Below, piece by piece: positions 1-9,666 of a DNA stretch of 64,000 nt. Location: assembly GCF_003967275.1 (NCBI RefSeq), contig NZ_AP018721.1, positions 868,001-932,000 on the forward strand, given 5' to 3'. Under the pieces are notes generated by a model. The model was not told where the DNA came from and did not search any database. It saw nothing but the letters and a program-made list of their open reading frames with translations. The position numbers and the translations under genes were made by a program. Source of the stretch: Sulfuritortus calidifontis. GTDB taxonomy: Bacteria; Pseudomonadota; Gammaproteobacteria; Burkholderiales; Thiobacillaceae. Every line of letters starts with the position of its first letter. Position 1 is the first letter of the stretch.

Positions 1-1
1 C

Positions 2-37
2 TGGCTGGAATTGCTCGATCGGCCGGCCATCGACTGA
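2..37 (+). CDS. C-terminal end of an upstream gene (partial)
   Basis: The first bases read as an open frame ending WLELLDRPAID followed by a TGA stop, 12 bases before the next ATG. Only 11 residues are visible, so the family cannot be named. The tight spacing, with a GAGAGGAAA ribosome-binding site in the gap, suggests that this gene and the following dehydrogenase belong to one plus-strand operon. Another frame could in principle be the real one. Confidence 0.4.
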   Translation, partial: WLELLDRPAID

Positions 38-49
38 GAGGAAACAAAA

Positions 50-1549
<1,500 letters not shown>

Positions 1550-1667
1550 ATCCGGCTTGGCAAGTGGTGTTTTCGGCCGTTGTAGTGGGGTACTCTGTCG
1601 GTTCAGCGTCGCACACGCTGTCACGATGGGTTACCCGCTTTTTCACGTACCTCGAGGAGACGAAAGC

Positions 1668-2825
1668 ATGAGCAAGAAAAAGGACGTAGAAGCTAAGCAA
1701 GATGTGAAACCGACCAAGGCCGCGCGCCGCAAATTCCTCACCGCCACCGCGGCCACCGCCGCCGGTGCCGCGAGCCTGGGTTTCCCCGCCATCGCCAAGG
1801 CCTCGGCCCCGGTCAGCCTGCGTTTCCAGAGCACCTGGCCGGCCAAGGACATCTTCCACGAATACGCGGTCGACTTCGCCAACAAGGTCAATGCCATGTC
1901 CGGCAAGGAACTCAAGATCGAGGTACTGCCGGCCGGCGCCGTGGTCAAGGCCTTCGACCTGCTCGATGCGGTGAGCAAGGGCACCCTGGACGGCGGCCAC
2001 GGCGTGGTCGCCTACTGGTACGGCAAGAACTCCGCCGTGGCGCTGTGGGGCTCGGGCCCGGCCTTCGGCATGGACCCCAACATGGTGCTGGCCTGGCACT
2101 ACTACGGCGGCGGCAAGGAATTGCTCGACGAGATCTACAAGAGCATGAACATGGACGTGGTGTCCATGCTCTACGGCCCGATGCCGACCCAGCCTTTCGG
2201 CTGGTTCAAGAAGCCGATCACCAGCGCCGATCAGATGAAGGGCGTCAAGTTCCGTACCGTCGGCCTCGCGGTCGACATGTACAAGGATCTGGGCGCGGCG
2301 GTGAACCCGCTGCCGGGTGGCGAGATCGTGCCGGCCATGGACCGCGGCCTGCTCGATGCGGCCGAGTTCAACAATGCCTCGTCCGATCGTCTGCTCGGCT
2401 TCCCCGACGTGGCCAAGGTCTGCATGCTGCAGAGCTTCCACCAGTGCAGCGAGCAGTTCGAGATCCTGTTCAACAAGAAGAAGTACGATGCGCTCAACGC
2501 CGAGCACAAGGCCATCATCAAGCATGCCATCGAGGCCGCCTCGGCCGACATGTCCTGGAAGGCGATCGACCGCTATTCCAAGGACTACCAGGCCATGGCC
2601 AGCCAGCAGGGCGTCAAGTTCTACAAGACGCCGGATGCCATACTGAAGAAGCAGCTCGAGGCCTGGGACAAGATCATGGCGGCCAAGAGCGCGGAGAACC
2701 CGGCGTTCAAGAAGGTGCTCGATTCGATGCGCGCCTTCGCCGCCCGCACCTGCCGCTGGCAGAACGACACCCTGGTCGACTACAAGATGGCCTACAACCA
2801 TTTCTTCGCCAAGAAGAAGAAATAA
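1668..2825 (+). CDS. dctP: TRAP transporter periplasmic substrate-binding protein (DctP family)
   Basis: A 385-residue extracytoplasmic solute receptor of a tripartite ATP-independent periplasmic transporter. The ATG at 1668 follows a GAGGAG ribosome site. An in-frame extension to 1557 is rejected because it has no such site and would bury the signal. The N-terminus carries a twin-arginine signal (ARRKFL, then an Ala-rich core and an AxA-like cut near residue 45), so the protein is probably exported folded by Tat. The mature part has the DctP fold pattern, with GxxVKAFDLLDAV and the MKGVKFRTVGLAVDMYKDLG region that normally holds the arginine binding the substrate carboxylate. It probably binds an organic acid; the ligand is unknown. 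Confidence 0.88.
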   Translation: MSKKKDVEAKQDVKPTKAARRKFLTATAATAAGAASLGFPAIAKASAPVSLRFQSTWPAKDIFHEYAVDFANKVNAMSGKELKIEVLPAGAVVKAFDLLDAVSKGTLDGGHGVVAYWYGKNSAVALWGSGPAFGMDPNMVLAWHYYGGGKELLDEIYKSMNMDVVSMLYGPMPTQPFGWFKKPITSADQMKGVKFRTVGLAVDMYKDLGAAVNPLPGGEIVPAMDRGLLDAAEFNNASSDRLLGFPDVAKVCMLQSFHQCSEQFEILFNKKKYDALNAEHKAIIKHAIEAASADMSWKAIDRYSKDYQAMASQQGVKFYKTPDAILKKQLEAWDKIMAAKSAENPAFKKVLDSMRAFAARTCRWQNDTLVDYKMAYNHFFAKKKK

Positions 2826-2839
2826 GTAGCGCCCCGCTT

Positions 2840-2864
2840 ACCCATCCGGCCTGGCCGGATGGGT
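2840..2864 (+). terminator. Strong hairpin between dctP and dctQ (attenuator)
   Basis: A near-perfect palindrome with 12-base arms (2840-2851 and 2853-2864) lies between dctP and dctQ. It is followed by GTCTTTA, a weak U-run. In TRAP operons the binding protein is usually made in excess of the membrane subunits. This hairpin could end part of the transcripts or protect the dctP 3' end. Confidence 0.6.
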
Positions 2865-2889
2865 GTCTTTACCCGCTCGAGAGATCGTC

Positions 2890-3510
2890 ATGAAGAAGCT
2901 GATGTTGCTGATCGACAAGGTGAGCACCTTCGCCGGCCATTTCTTCGGCTGGTCCATCGTCGTGCTGACCCTGCTGATTTCCTGGGAGGTCTTCTCCCGC
3001 TATGTGTTGAATACCCCTCATGCCTGGGTGCAGGACGGCCAGATCATGCTCTACGGCATCCTGTTCATGATGGCCGGCGCCTATACCCTGGCCAGCGGCG
3101 GCCACGTCCGCGGCGACGTGCTCTACGGCTTTTTCCAGCCGCGCACCCAGGCCACGATCGACCTCGCGCTCTACGTCATCTTCTTCCTGCCGGGCATCTT
3201 CGCCCTGACCTATGCCGGCTGGACCTATGCCGGCGATTCCTTCGCCATCCGCGAGCAGACCTTCAGTCCGGAGCCCATGCCACTCTGGCCGTTCAAGTAC
3301 TTCATCCCCCTGGCCGGTTTCTTCCTGCTCTTGCAGGGCCTGGTCGAGATCGCCCGCTGCCTGGTCTGCCTGCGCGACGGCAAGTGGCCGGCCCGTCTGG
3401 GCGACGTGGAGGAGGTCGACGTCGACAAGCTCAAGCACATGGTCGACGTGAAGGACGAGGACATCGCCCAGCTGGATGAATATGTGCTGAAGCAGGAGAC
3501 GAAGCGATGA
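2890..3510 (+). CDS. dctQ: TRAP transporter small permease (DctQ family)
   Basis: A 206-residue membrane protein with four predicted hydrophobic helices, the size and topology of DctQ small subunits. The conserved early segment SWEVFSRYVLNTPHAW matches the family pattern WxVxxRYVFNxPxxW. The ATG at 2890 is preceded by GAGAGATCGTC. An earlier in-frame ATG at 2863 lies inside the attenuator hairpin and is unlikely. The C-terminal tail, rich in Asp, Glu and Lys (LGDVEEVDVDKLKHMVDVKDED), is cytoplasmic and somewhat long for the family. Its last codons overlap dctM by ATGA, so the two are probably translationally coupled. Confidence 0.88.
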   Translation: MKKLMLLIDKVSTFAGHFFGWSIVVLTLLISWEVFSRYVLNTPHAWVQDGQIMLYGILFMMAGAYTLASGGHVRGDVLYGFFQPRTQATIDLALYVIFFLPGIFALTYAGWTYAGDSFAIREQTFSPEPMPLWPFKYFIPLAGFFLLLQGLVEIARCLVCLRDGKWPARLGDVEEVDVDKLKHMVDVKDEDIAQLDEYVLKQETKR

Positions 3511-5513
3511 AAAAAGAACTTCGCTTCGGCTTCGCCCTGATGGCCATCATCCTGGCCGGCATCGTCGTTTTCATGCCCTGGGGCGAGATGACCAACGGTC
3601 ATATGGGGCTGTTGATGCTGGCCCTGATCGTGGTCGCGATCATGCTCGGCTTTCCCACCGCCTTTACCCTGATGGGCATGGGCGTGCTGTTCACCTGGTA
3701 TGCCTATGACAGCGTCAACCCGGACATCGCCGTCACCCAGACCCTGGACCTCATGGTCCAGCGCGCCTATGGCGTGATGACCAACGACGTGCTGATCGCC
3801 ATCCCCCTGTTCGTGTTCATGGGCTATCTGGTCGAGCGGGCCAACCTGATCAAGCAGCTGTTCACCAGCATCCACCTGGCCATGGCCCGCATCCCGGGCT
3901 CGCTGGCGGTGGCCACCCTGATCACCTGCGCGGTGTTCGCCACCGCCACCGGCATCGTCGGCGCCGTGGTCACCCTGATGGGGCTGCTGGCGCTGCCGAC
4001 CATGCTGCGCCACGGCTACGACGTGCGCATGACCGCCGGCTGCATCACCGCCGGCGGTTGCCTGGGCATCCTGATCCCGCCCTCGGTGCTGCTCATCGTC
4101 TACGGTGCCACTGCCGGCGTCTCGGTGGTCCAGCTCTACGCCGGCGCCTTCTTCCCCGGCCTGATGCTGGCCGCGCTCTACATCGGCTACGTCATCATCC
4201 TGGCCAAGCTGAAGCCGCACATGGCGCCGCCGCTGCCCATGGAGGAGCGGGTGGTGCCACTGGCCGACTGGGCCAGGACCCTGTCCGAGACGGTCAGCAA
4301 CAAGGCCCTGCCCGCCCTGCTCGGCGCCTTCAGGGGCAAGCGCAACCAGGGCATCACGACCGGGCTGATCGCCCGGCACCTGGTCATCGTGTTGCTGCCG
4401 GCGGTGACCTGGTTCGGCGCCATGGGCCTGATCTATCGCGAGGTCACGGCGGCCCCGGAAGTCGTGGATACCGCCGGCCTGGTCGAGATGGGCATGGAGG
4501 CGGCCGCGCCGGCCGAGCCGCAGGCGGCCGGGGGCGCCGGGCCCCAGGCCGAGGGCATCCAGGAACCGCCCGAGGCCGAGGGCGTTCAGGAACCGCCAAT
4601 GGCGGAAGGCATCCAGGAGCCGCCGGTAGCCGAAGGGGTGCAGGAGCCAGCCACGGAACTGGGCGTGCAGGAACCGCCACAGGCCCTGGCCGAACCGGCC
4701 CCGCCCGAGGCCGCGCCAGCCGCTGCCGAGGCTCCGGCCACGCCGGTCGAGGCCGCGCTGAACGCGCCCACCTGGTACTGGGTCGTGCTGGCCGCCGGCA
4801 CCCTGGCCCTGGCGGTGTTCTATGGCCTGCTCAACTTCGCCCGGCTGGAAATCTTCAAGATGCTGCTGAGCTCCTTCTTTCCGCTGTCCATCCTGATCCT
4901 GGCGGTGCTCGGCTCCATCGTGTTCGGCCTGGCCACGCCGACCGAGGCGGCGGCGGTGGGGGCCCTGGGCGGCTTCATCCTGGCCGCGCTGTACAAGCAG
5001 CTCAACTTCGGCGTGCTCAAGGAGTCGGTCTTTCTCACCGCCAAGACCTCGGCCATGGTCTGCTGGCTGTTCGTCGGTTCCTCCATCTTCTCGGCCGCCT
5101 TCGCCCTGCTCGGCGGCCAGGAACTGGTGGAGAAGTGGGTGCTGTCGCTGGATCTGACGCCGGTGCAGTTCCTGCTCTTGTCCCAGGTCATCATCTTCAT
5201 CCTGGGCTGGCCGCTGGAGTGGACCGAGATCATCGTCATCTTCATGCCGATCTTCATCCCGCTGCTGGCGCACTTCAACATCGACCCGCTGTTCTTCGGT
5301 CTCCTGGTCGCGCTCAATCTGCAGACGGCCTTCCTCTCGCCGCCGGTGGCCATGGCCGCCTTCTACCTGAAGGGAGTGTCGCCGCCGCACGTGACGCTGA
5401 ACCAGATCTTCGCCGGCATGATGCCGTTCATGGGCATCCAGATCATTGCCATGGCCCTGCTCTATATCTGGCCGCAGATCGGCATGTGGCTGCCGACCGT
5501 GTTGTATCGCTAA
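3507..5513 (+). CDS. dctM: TRAP transporter large permease (DctM family) with long repeat-bearing insertion
   Basis: A 668-residue transport subunit, against about 430 for a usual DctM. The N-terminal half (roughly residues 1-250) and C-terminal half (about 450-668) hold the many helices typical of the family, including the GGCLGILIPPSVLLIVYG and FGLATPTEAAAVGALG segments. Between them lies about 150 residues of extra sequence: a helix near 290-310, then an Ala/Pro/Glu-rich linker containing five tandem 9-residue repeats of the form AEG(I/V)QEPPx (residues 348-392), then another helix. Larger DctM forms are known in TRAP systems annotated for mannitol or chloroaromatic compounds; the repeat linker is unusual. 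It overlaps dctQ by ATGA. Confidence 0.87.
   Translation: MKKELRFGFALMAIILAGIVVFMPWGEMTNGHMGLLMLALIVVAIMLGFPTAFTLMGMGVLFTWYAYDSVNPDIAVTQTLDLMVQRAYGVMTNDVLIAIPLFVFMGYLVERANLIKQLFTSIHLAMARIPGSLAVATLITCAVFATATGIVGAVVTLMGLLALPTMLRHGYDVRMTAGCITAGGCLGILIPPSVLLIVYGATAGVSVVQLYAGAFFPGLMLAALYIGYVIILAKLKPHMAPPLPMEERVVPLADWARTLSETVSNKALPALLGAFRGKRNQGITTGLIARHLVIVLLPAVTWFGAMGLIYREVTAAPEVVDTAGLVEMGMEAAAPAEPQAAGGAGPQAEGIQEPPEAEGVQEPPMAEGIQEPPVAEGVQEPATELGVQEPPQALAEPAPPEAAPAAAEAPATPVEAALNAPTWYWVVLAAGTLALAVFYGLLNFARLEIFKMLLSSFFPLSILILAVLGSIVFGLATPTEAAAVGALGGFILAALYKQLNFGVLKESVFLTAKTSAMVCWLFVGSSIFSAAFALLGGQELVEKWVLSLDLTPVQFLLLSQVIIFILGWPLEWTEIIVIFMPIFIPLLAHFNIDPLFFGLLVALNLQTAFLSPPVAMAAFYLKGVSPPHVTLNQIFAGMMPFMGIQIIAMALLYIWPQIGMWLPTVLYR
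4548..4682 (+). repeat. Five tandem 27-bp coding repeats inside dctM
   Basis: Five in-frame 27-base units encode AEGIQEPPE, AEGVQEPPM, AEGIQEPPV, AEGVQEPAT and ELGVQEPPQ. The units differ at many third codon positions (GCC/GCG, GAG/GAA, ATC/GTT/GTG, CCG/CCA) while the peptide stays nearly constant. That argues for an old repeat kept for its protein sequence rather than a recent replication slip. Confidence 0.9.
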
Positions 5514-5516
5514 GCC

Positions 5517-6491
5517 ATGAAGCCGAAGATTCTGGTCACCCGCGAGGTGTTCGACGACGTGCTCGGCTTTCTCGGCGAGCACTTCGAGGTCGAGGCCAAC
5601 CAGGGCGACGCGCCGTTCAGCGCCGATGCGTTGGCGCAGCGCCTGGCCGGCAAGGCCGGCGCGCTCACCAGCATCGTCGACCGCATCGACGGCGCCCTGC
5701 TCGATCGGTGTCCCGACCTCAAGGCGGTGTGCAACATCGCGGTCGGCTACAACAACTTCGACCTGGCCGCCTGCACCGCGCACGGTGTGATGGCGACCAA
5801 CACGCCGGGCGTGCTCGACGACTCCACCGCCGACTTTACCTGGGCCCTGATCCTGGCCGCGGCCCGGCGCGTGACCGAGGCCGAGCGCTATCTGCGCGCC
5901 GGCCAGTGGACCGGCTGGAAGCTCAAGCAGTTTCTCGGCACCGATGTGCACCATGCGACGCTCGGCATCCTGGGCATGGGCCGCATCGGCCAGAAGGTGG
6001 CGCGCCGGGCCCTGGGTTTCGACATGCCGGTGCTCTATCACAATCGCAGCCGGTTGCCTGAAGCGCAGGAGCGGGCGCTCAATGCCCGTTATGTCAGCCT
6101 GGACGAGCTGCTGGCGCAGGCCGACATCCTGACGGTGCACACGCCGTATTCGCCGCAGACCCATCATCTGGTCGGCGCCGCCGAGTTCGCCAGGATGAAG
6201 CCGGGCGTGGTCTTCATCCATGCCTCGCGCGGCGGCGTGGTGGACGATGCGGCCCTGGTCGCGGCCCTGAGGAGCGGCCGGATCGGCGCCGCCGGGCTCG
6301 ACGTCTACGAGGGCGAGCCCAGACTCGATGCCGAGCTGCTCAAGTTCGACAACGTGGTGCTGACGCCGCACATCGCCAGCTCGTCGGAGGCGACCCGGCG
6401 CAACATGGCCTGGCTTGCCGCGCGCAACCTGGTCGCCGCCCTGCGCGGCGAGGCCCCGCCCAATCTGCTCAACCCGGAAGTCCGGGGCTGA
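5517..6491 (+). CDS. ghrB: D-2-hydroxyacid dehydrogenase, glyoxylate/hydroxypyruvate reductase type
   Basis: A 324-residue member of the D-isomer-specific 2-hydroxyacid dehydrogenases, resembling GhrB/2-ketogluconate reductase. The Rossmann motif GMGRIGQKVARRA lies at about residue 151. The residue region after the second strand is YHNRS rather than an acidic D, which favours NADPH. The catalytic Arg (SRGGVVDD), Glu (YEGEP) and His (LTPHIASSS) are all present. It starts 3 bases after dctM, so it shares that operon. It would reduce glyoxylate to glycolate or hydroxypyruvate to D-glycerate, in line with the downstream glycerate genes. Confidence 0.85.
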   Translation: MKPKILVTREVFDDVLGFLGEHFEVEANQGDAPFSADALAQRLAGKAGALTSIVDRIDGALLDRCPDLKAVCNIAVGYNNFDLAACTAHGVMATNTPGVLDDSTADFTWALILAAARRVTEAERYLRAGQWTGWKLKQFLGTDVHHATLGILGMGRIGQKVARRALGFDMPVLYHNRSRLPEAQERALNARYVSLDELLAQADILTVHTPYSPQTHHLVGAAEFARMKPGVVFIHASRGGVVDDAALVAALRSGRIGAAGLDVYEGEPRLDAELLKFDNVVLTPHIASSSEATRRNMAWLAARNLVAALRGEAPPNLLNPEVRG

Positions 6492-6509
6492 ACCGCCGCA
6501 GGCCTGGTC

Positions 6510-7808
6510 ATGACGCTGGCGACCGATTCCAGTTTGCGCGCCCTCGTCGCCGGTCTGCACCAGGGCGATTTATCCAGCGCGGCGCTGACCGAGGCCTGCC
6601 TGGCCCGCCTCGCCGAGCGGGAGGCCGAGATCGGCGCCTGGGCCTGGTGCGATCCCGAAGCCGCGCGGGCCAAGGCGCGCGCCGCCGATGCCGTGCCGGC
6701 CAAGGGCCTCTTGCACGGCATTCCCGTCGGCATCAAGGACATCATGCACACCGCCGGCATTCCCACCGGCATGGGCTCGCCCATCTTCGATGGCTTCGTG
6801 CCCGAGACCTCGGCCGAGGTGGTGGCGCGCATCGAGGCGGCCGGCGGCTTCGTGCTGGGCAAGACGGTGACGGCGGAACTGGCCTATTACACCCCGGGCA
6901 AGACCCGCAACCCCTGGCACCTCGCGCATACCCCCGGCGGCTCCTCCAGCGGCTCGGCCGCGGCGGTGGCGGCCGGCATGGTGCCGGCGGCGCTGGGCAG
7001 CCAGACCAACGGCTCGGTCATCCGGCCGGCCGCCTATTGCGGCGTGGTCGGCTTCAAGCCGAGCGCCGGCAACGTGCCGACGCGCGGCATCCTGCGCTTT
7101 AGCGGCACGCTCGACCAGGTCGGCCTGTTCGTGCGCGAGGTGACGGATGCCGGCCTGCTTGGCGCGGTGCTGAGCGAGGCTGATGCCCTGGCCGAGGTGG
7201 TGCCGCCGGCCCGGCCGCCGCGCCTGCGTGCCGTGCGTTCACCGGCCTGGCCCGAGGCCGAGCCGGCACAGCGGCAGATGTTCGAGGCCAATCTGGCCGC
7301 CCTGCGCGCGGCGGGGGCCGAGGTGGTCGAGCAGGAACTGCCCGCCGTCTTCGATGACGCCCATGCCGTGCACCGCACCATCATGGCCTTCGAGGCGGCC
7401 AAGCAGATGGTGCCCCTGTATGTGGAACACGCGCAGCAGATGAGCCTGCCGCTCAGGCAGATTATCGCCGAGGGCCTGGCGATCGAAACGGCGGACTACC
7501 GCGCCGCCCTGGCCCGGCGTCTGGATTTGCGCCTGGCTCTGGCCGAATGGCTGGGCGAGGCCGATGCCATCGTCACCCCGCCGGCTGCCGGCGAGGCGCC
7601 CGCCACCCTGACGCACACCGGCAGCCCGGCCTTCTGCACGATCTGGAGCCTGACCGGCGTGCCGGCGCTGACCTTTCCGGTCGGCCTGGGTCCGCGCGGC
7701 CTGCCGCTCGGTCTGCAGCTGGTCGGCGGCCTGAACGAGGATGCCGCCCTGCTTGCCAGCGCCACCTGGTGCGCGGAGCGCATCGGTTTTTCCGGGCAGC
7801 CGGCATGA
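6510..7808 (+). CDS. Amidase signature family hydrolase
   Basis: A 432-residue amidase of the GatA-like superfamily, which hydrolyses a carboxamide to acid and ammonia through a Ser-cis-Ser-Lys triad. The lysine is in PVGIKDI (about residue 76), the cis-serine in GGSSSGSAAAV (about 145) and the nucleophilic serine in SQTNGSVIRPA (about 169). At this length, with no GatB next door, it is a stand-alone amidase rather than the tRNA amidotransferase subunit. It lies between a 2-hydroxyacid reductase and a carrier, and its stop overlaps the next start (ATGA). The substrate is unknown; hydroxy- or oxo-acid amides would suit the setting, but this is inference. Confidence 0.83.
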   Translation: MTLATDSSLRALVAGLHQGDLSSAALTEACLARLAEREAEIGAWAWCDPEAARAKARAADAVPAKGLLHGIPVGIKDIMHTAGIPTGMGSPIFDGFVPETSAEVVARIEAAGGFVLGKTVTAELAYYTPGKTRNPWHLAHTPGGSSSGSAAAVAAGMVPAALGSQTNGSVIRPAAYCGVVGFKPSAGNVPTRGILRFSGTLDQVGLFVREVTDAGLLGAVLSEADALAEVVPPARPPRLRAVRSPAWPEAEPAQRQMFEANLAALRAAGAEVVEQELPAVFDDAHAVHRTIMAFEAAKQMVPLYVEHAQQMSLPLRQIIAEGLAIETADYRAALARRLDLRLALAEWLGEADAIVTPPAAGEAPATLTHTGSPAFCTIWSLTGVPALTFPVGLGPRGLPLGLQLVGGLNEDAALLASATWCAERIGFSGQPA

Positions 7809-8764
7809 TCGACGGCCTGGCCGAACTGCTCTATCGCGTCTGGCTGCCGCTGGTCATCCTGATCGGCGCCGGCGGCCTGTGGCAGCGGGTGCATCCGGAG
7901 ATCCCGGCCCCGGTGCTGCGCAATTATCTGAGCACCCTGGCGGTCTATCTCTTCCTGCCGGCGCTGATCTTCGCCGCCGCGGCCACCGCCCGGATCGATG
8001 CCGCGCTGCTGACGGTGCCGTTCTATCTCCTGCTCGGCACCCTGGCCACCGGCCTCTTGCTTTATCTCGTGCTCTACCGCTCGCCGCTGGGAAAAAATCT
8101 GCCCAACCGCAGCCGCGCCTCGCTCATGCTCTGCGGCATGTTCGGCAACGTGCTCCTGATCGGCTATCCGGTGCTGGGCTTTCTCTACGGCCACGCGGGC
8201 GAGCGCTACGCGGTGTTCGCCGACGTGCTGGCCTTCACCCCCATCGTCTGGACCCTGGGGGTCTGGATCGCCACCCGCCTGGGCGCCTCCGACGTGAGCG
8301 CTCCGGTGCATCCGGTCAGCCGCATCCTGCTGCGGCTGCCGCCGCTCTGGGCCTTCGTCCTCGGCGTGGCGCTCAATCTGTCCGGCCTCGACCTTACGCC
8401 GCTGGCCGATGCCGCGCGCATGGTCGGCCAGGCCGCCATCCCGGTGCTCTTGTTCGTGCTCGGCCTGGCCCTGCCCTGGGGCCGGCTGCGGCCGGGGCGG
8501 GCGGTGCTCTCGGTGGTGGCGGTGAAGCTCCTGCTCATGCCCCTGATCGTCTGGGGCCTGATCGCAGCGGGCGGGCAGGGCGGGGAGTTGAGCGCGCAGC
8601 ACCGGGCCGCCATCATCGAGGCGGGCATGCCGGTGATGACCACCTCGGTGCTGCTGGCCGACCGGTTTCACCTGGATACCGAGACCGTGGCCCTGCTTCT
8701 GGGCTGGAGCACCCTGCTCTTCGCCCTGTTGCTGCCGGGCTGGGTCTGGTTATTTGCTAATTAG
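7805..8764 (+). CDS. Auxin efflux carrier (AEC) family transporter
   Basis: A 319-residue integral membrane protein with about ten hydrophobic helices in the AEC pattern. The ATG at 7805 overlaps the amidase stop as ATGA, so the larger open frame reaching back to 7547 is not the gene. Bacterial AEC carriers move carboxylates such as malate, malonate or lactate. Here it sits between an amidase and tartronate semialdehyde reductase, which suits export or exchange of an organic acid, but direction and substrate cannot be read from sequence. Confidence 0.8.
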   Translation: MIDGLAELLYRVWLPLVILIGAGGLWQRVHPEIPAPVLRNYLSTLAVYLFLPALIFAAAATARIDAALLTVPFYLLLGTLATGLLLYLVLYRSPLGKNLPNRSRASLMLCGMFGNVLLIGYPVLGFLYGHAGERYAVFADVLAFTPIVWTLGVWIATRLGASDVSAPVHPVSRILLRLPPLWAFVLGVALNLSGLDLTPLADAARMVGQAAIPVLLFVLGLALPWGRLRPGRAVLSVVAVKLLLMPLIVWGLIAAGGQGGELSAQHRAAIIEAGMPVMTTSVLLADRFHLDTETVALLLGWSTLLFALLLPGWVWLFAN

Positions 8765-8784
8765 TGGCTAAGAGGAGATCGAAC

Positions 8785-9666
8785 ATGGCGAACGTGGCAT
8801 TCATCGGTATGGGCATCATGGGCAAGCCCATGGCCATCAACCTGCACAAGGCCGGGCACAAGGTCTACGTCCACGGCCGCCGGCCGGAATCCATGGCCGA
8901 GCCGGTCGCCGCCGGCTGCATCGCCTGTAAGTCGCCGGCCGAGGCCGCCAGCCAGGCCGAGATCAGCATCGTCATGGTCTCGGACACGCCGGACGTCGAG
9001 CAGGTGATCTTCGGCGAGGGCGGCGTGGCCCAGGGTGCCAAGGCCGGCTCGGTGGTGGTCGACATGAGCACCATCTCGCCCACAGCGACCCGGGCCATGG
9101 CGCAGAGGCTTGCCGCCCAGGGCGTGGAGATGCTCGATGCGCCGGTCTCCGGCGGCGACATCGGCGCCATCAACGCCACCCTGTCGATCATGGTCGGCGG
9201 CAAGCCGGCGGTGTTCGAGCGGGTCAAACCGGTGTTCGAGGCCATGGGCAAGAACATCGTGCTGGTCGGCGACAACGGCGCCGGTCAGGTGGCCAAGGCC
9301 TGCAACCAGATCGTGGTGGCGGTGACCATCGAGGGCGTGGCCGAGGCCCTGCTGTTCGCGCGCAAGAACGGGGTCGATCCGGCCCGGGTACGCGACGCCC
9401 TGATGGGCGGCTTCGCCGGCAGCCGCATCCTGGAGGTGCACGGCAAGCGCATGCTCGACAACGAGTACAAGCCCGGCTTCAAGACCCGGCTGCACCAGAA
9501 GGACATGAACATCGTGCTGCAGACGGCGAAGGAACTGGGCCTGGCGCTGCCCGGCGCGGCCCTGGTCATGCAGCACCTCAATGCCCTCATGGGTTTGGGC
9601 GAGGCCGAGCAGGATTCGGCGGCGGTGATGAAGATCCTCGAACGCGCCTCGGGCATGGAGCGCTGA
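8785..9666 (+). CDS. glxR: 2-hydroxy-3-oxopropionate (tartronate semialdehyde) reductase
   Basis: A 293-residue 3-hydroxyisobutyrate dehydrogenase family enzyme that most resembles GlxR/GarR, reducing tartronate semialdehyde to D-glycerate with NAD(P)H. Visible signatures are the N-terminal GMGIMGKPMAINL nucleotide motif, the substrate motif DAPVSGGDIGA at about residue 120, and the catalytic lysine in GAGQVAKACNQ near 170. The ATG at 8785 follows AAGAGGAG; the in-frame start at 8764 lies in the previous gene's stop and is rejected. It overlaps the next gene by TGATG. 3-Hydroxyisobutyrate dehydrogenase is an alternative, given mmsA upstream, but the glycerate kinase downstream favours GlxR. 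Confidence 0.85.
   Translation: MANVAFIGMGIMGKPMAINLHKAGHKVYVHGRRPESMAEPVAAGCIACKSPAEAASQAEISIVMVSDTPDVEQVIFGEGGVAQGAKAGSVVVDMSTISPTATRAMAQRLAAQGVEMLDAPVSGGDIGAINATLSIMVGGKPAVFERVKPVFEAMGKNIVLVGDNGAGQVAKACNQIVVAVTIEGVAEALLFARKNGVDPARVRDALMGGFAGSRILEVHGKRMLDNEYKPGFKTRLHQKDMNIVLQTAKELGLALPGAALVMQHLNALMGLGEAEQDSAAVMKILERASGMER

Noticed and set aside
3225..6560. 1111-codon open frame on the minus strand across dctM and ghrB
   Set aside because: It is antisense to well-recognised genes and has a repetitive His/Gln/Gly/Arg composition. It arises because GC-rich codons avoid stops in the mirrored frame.
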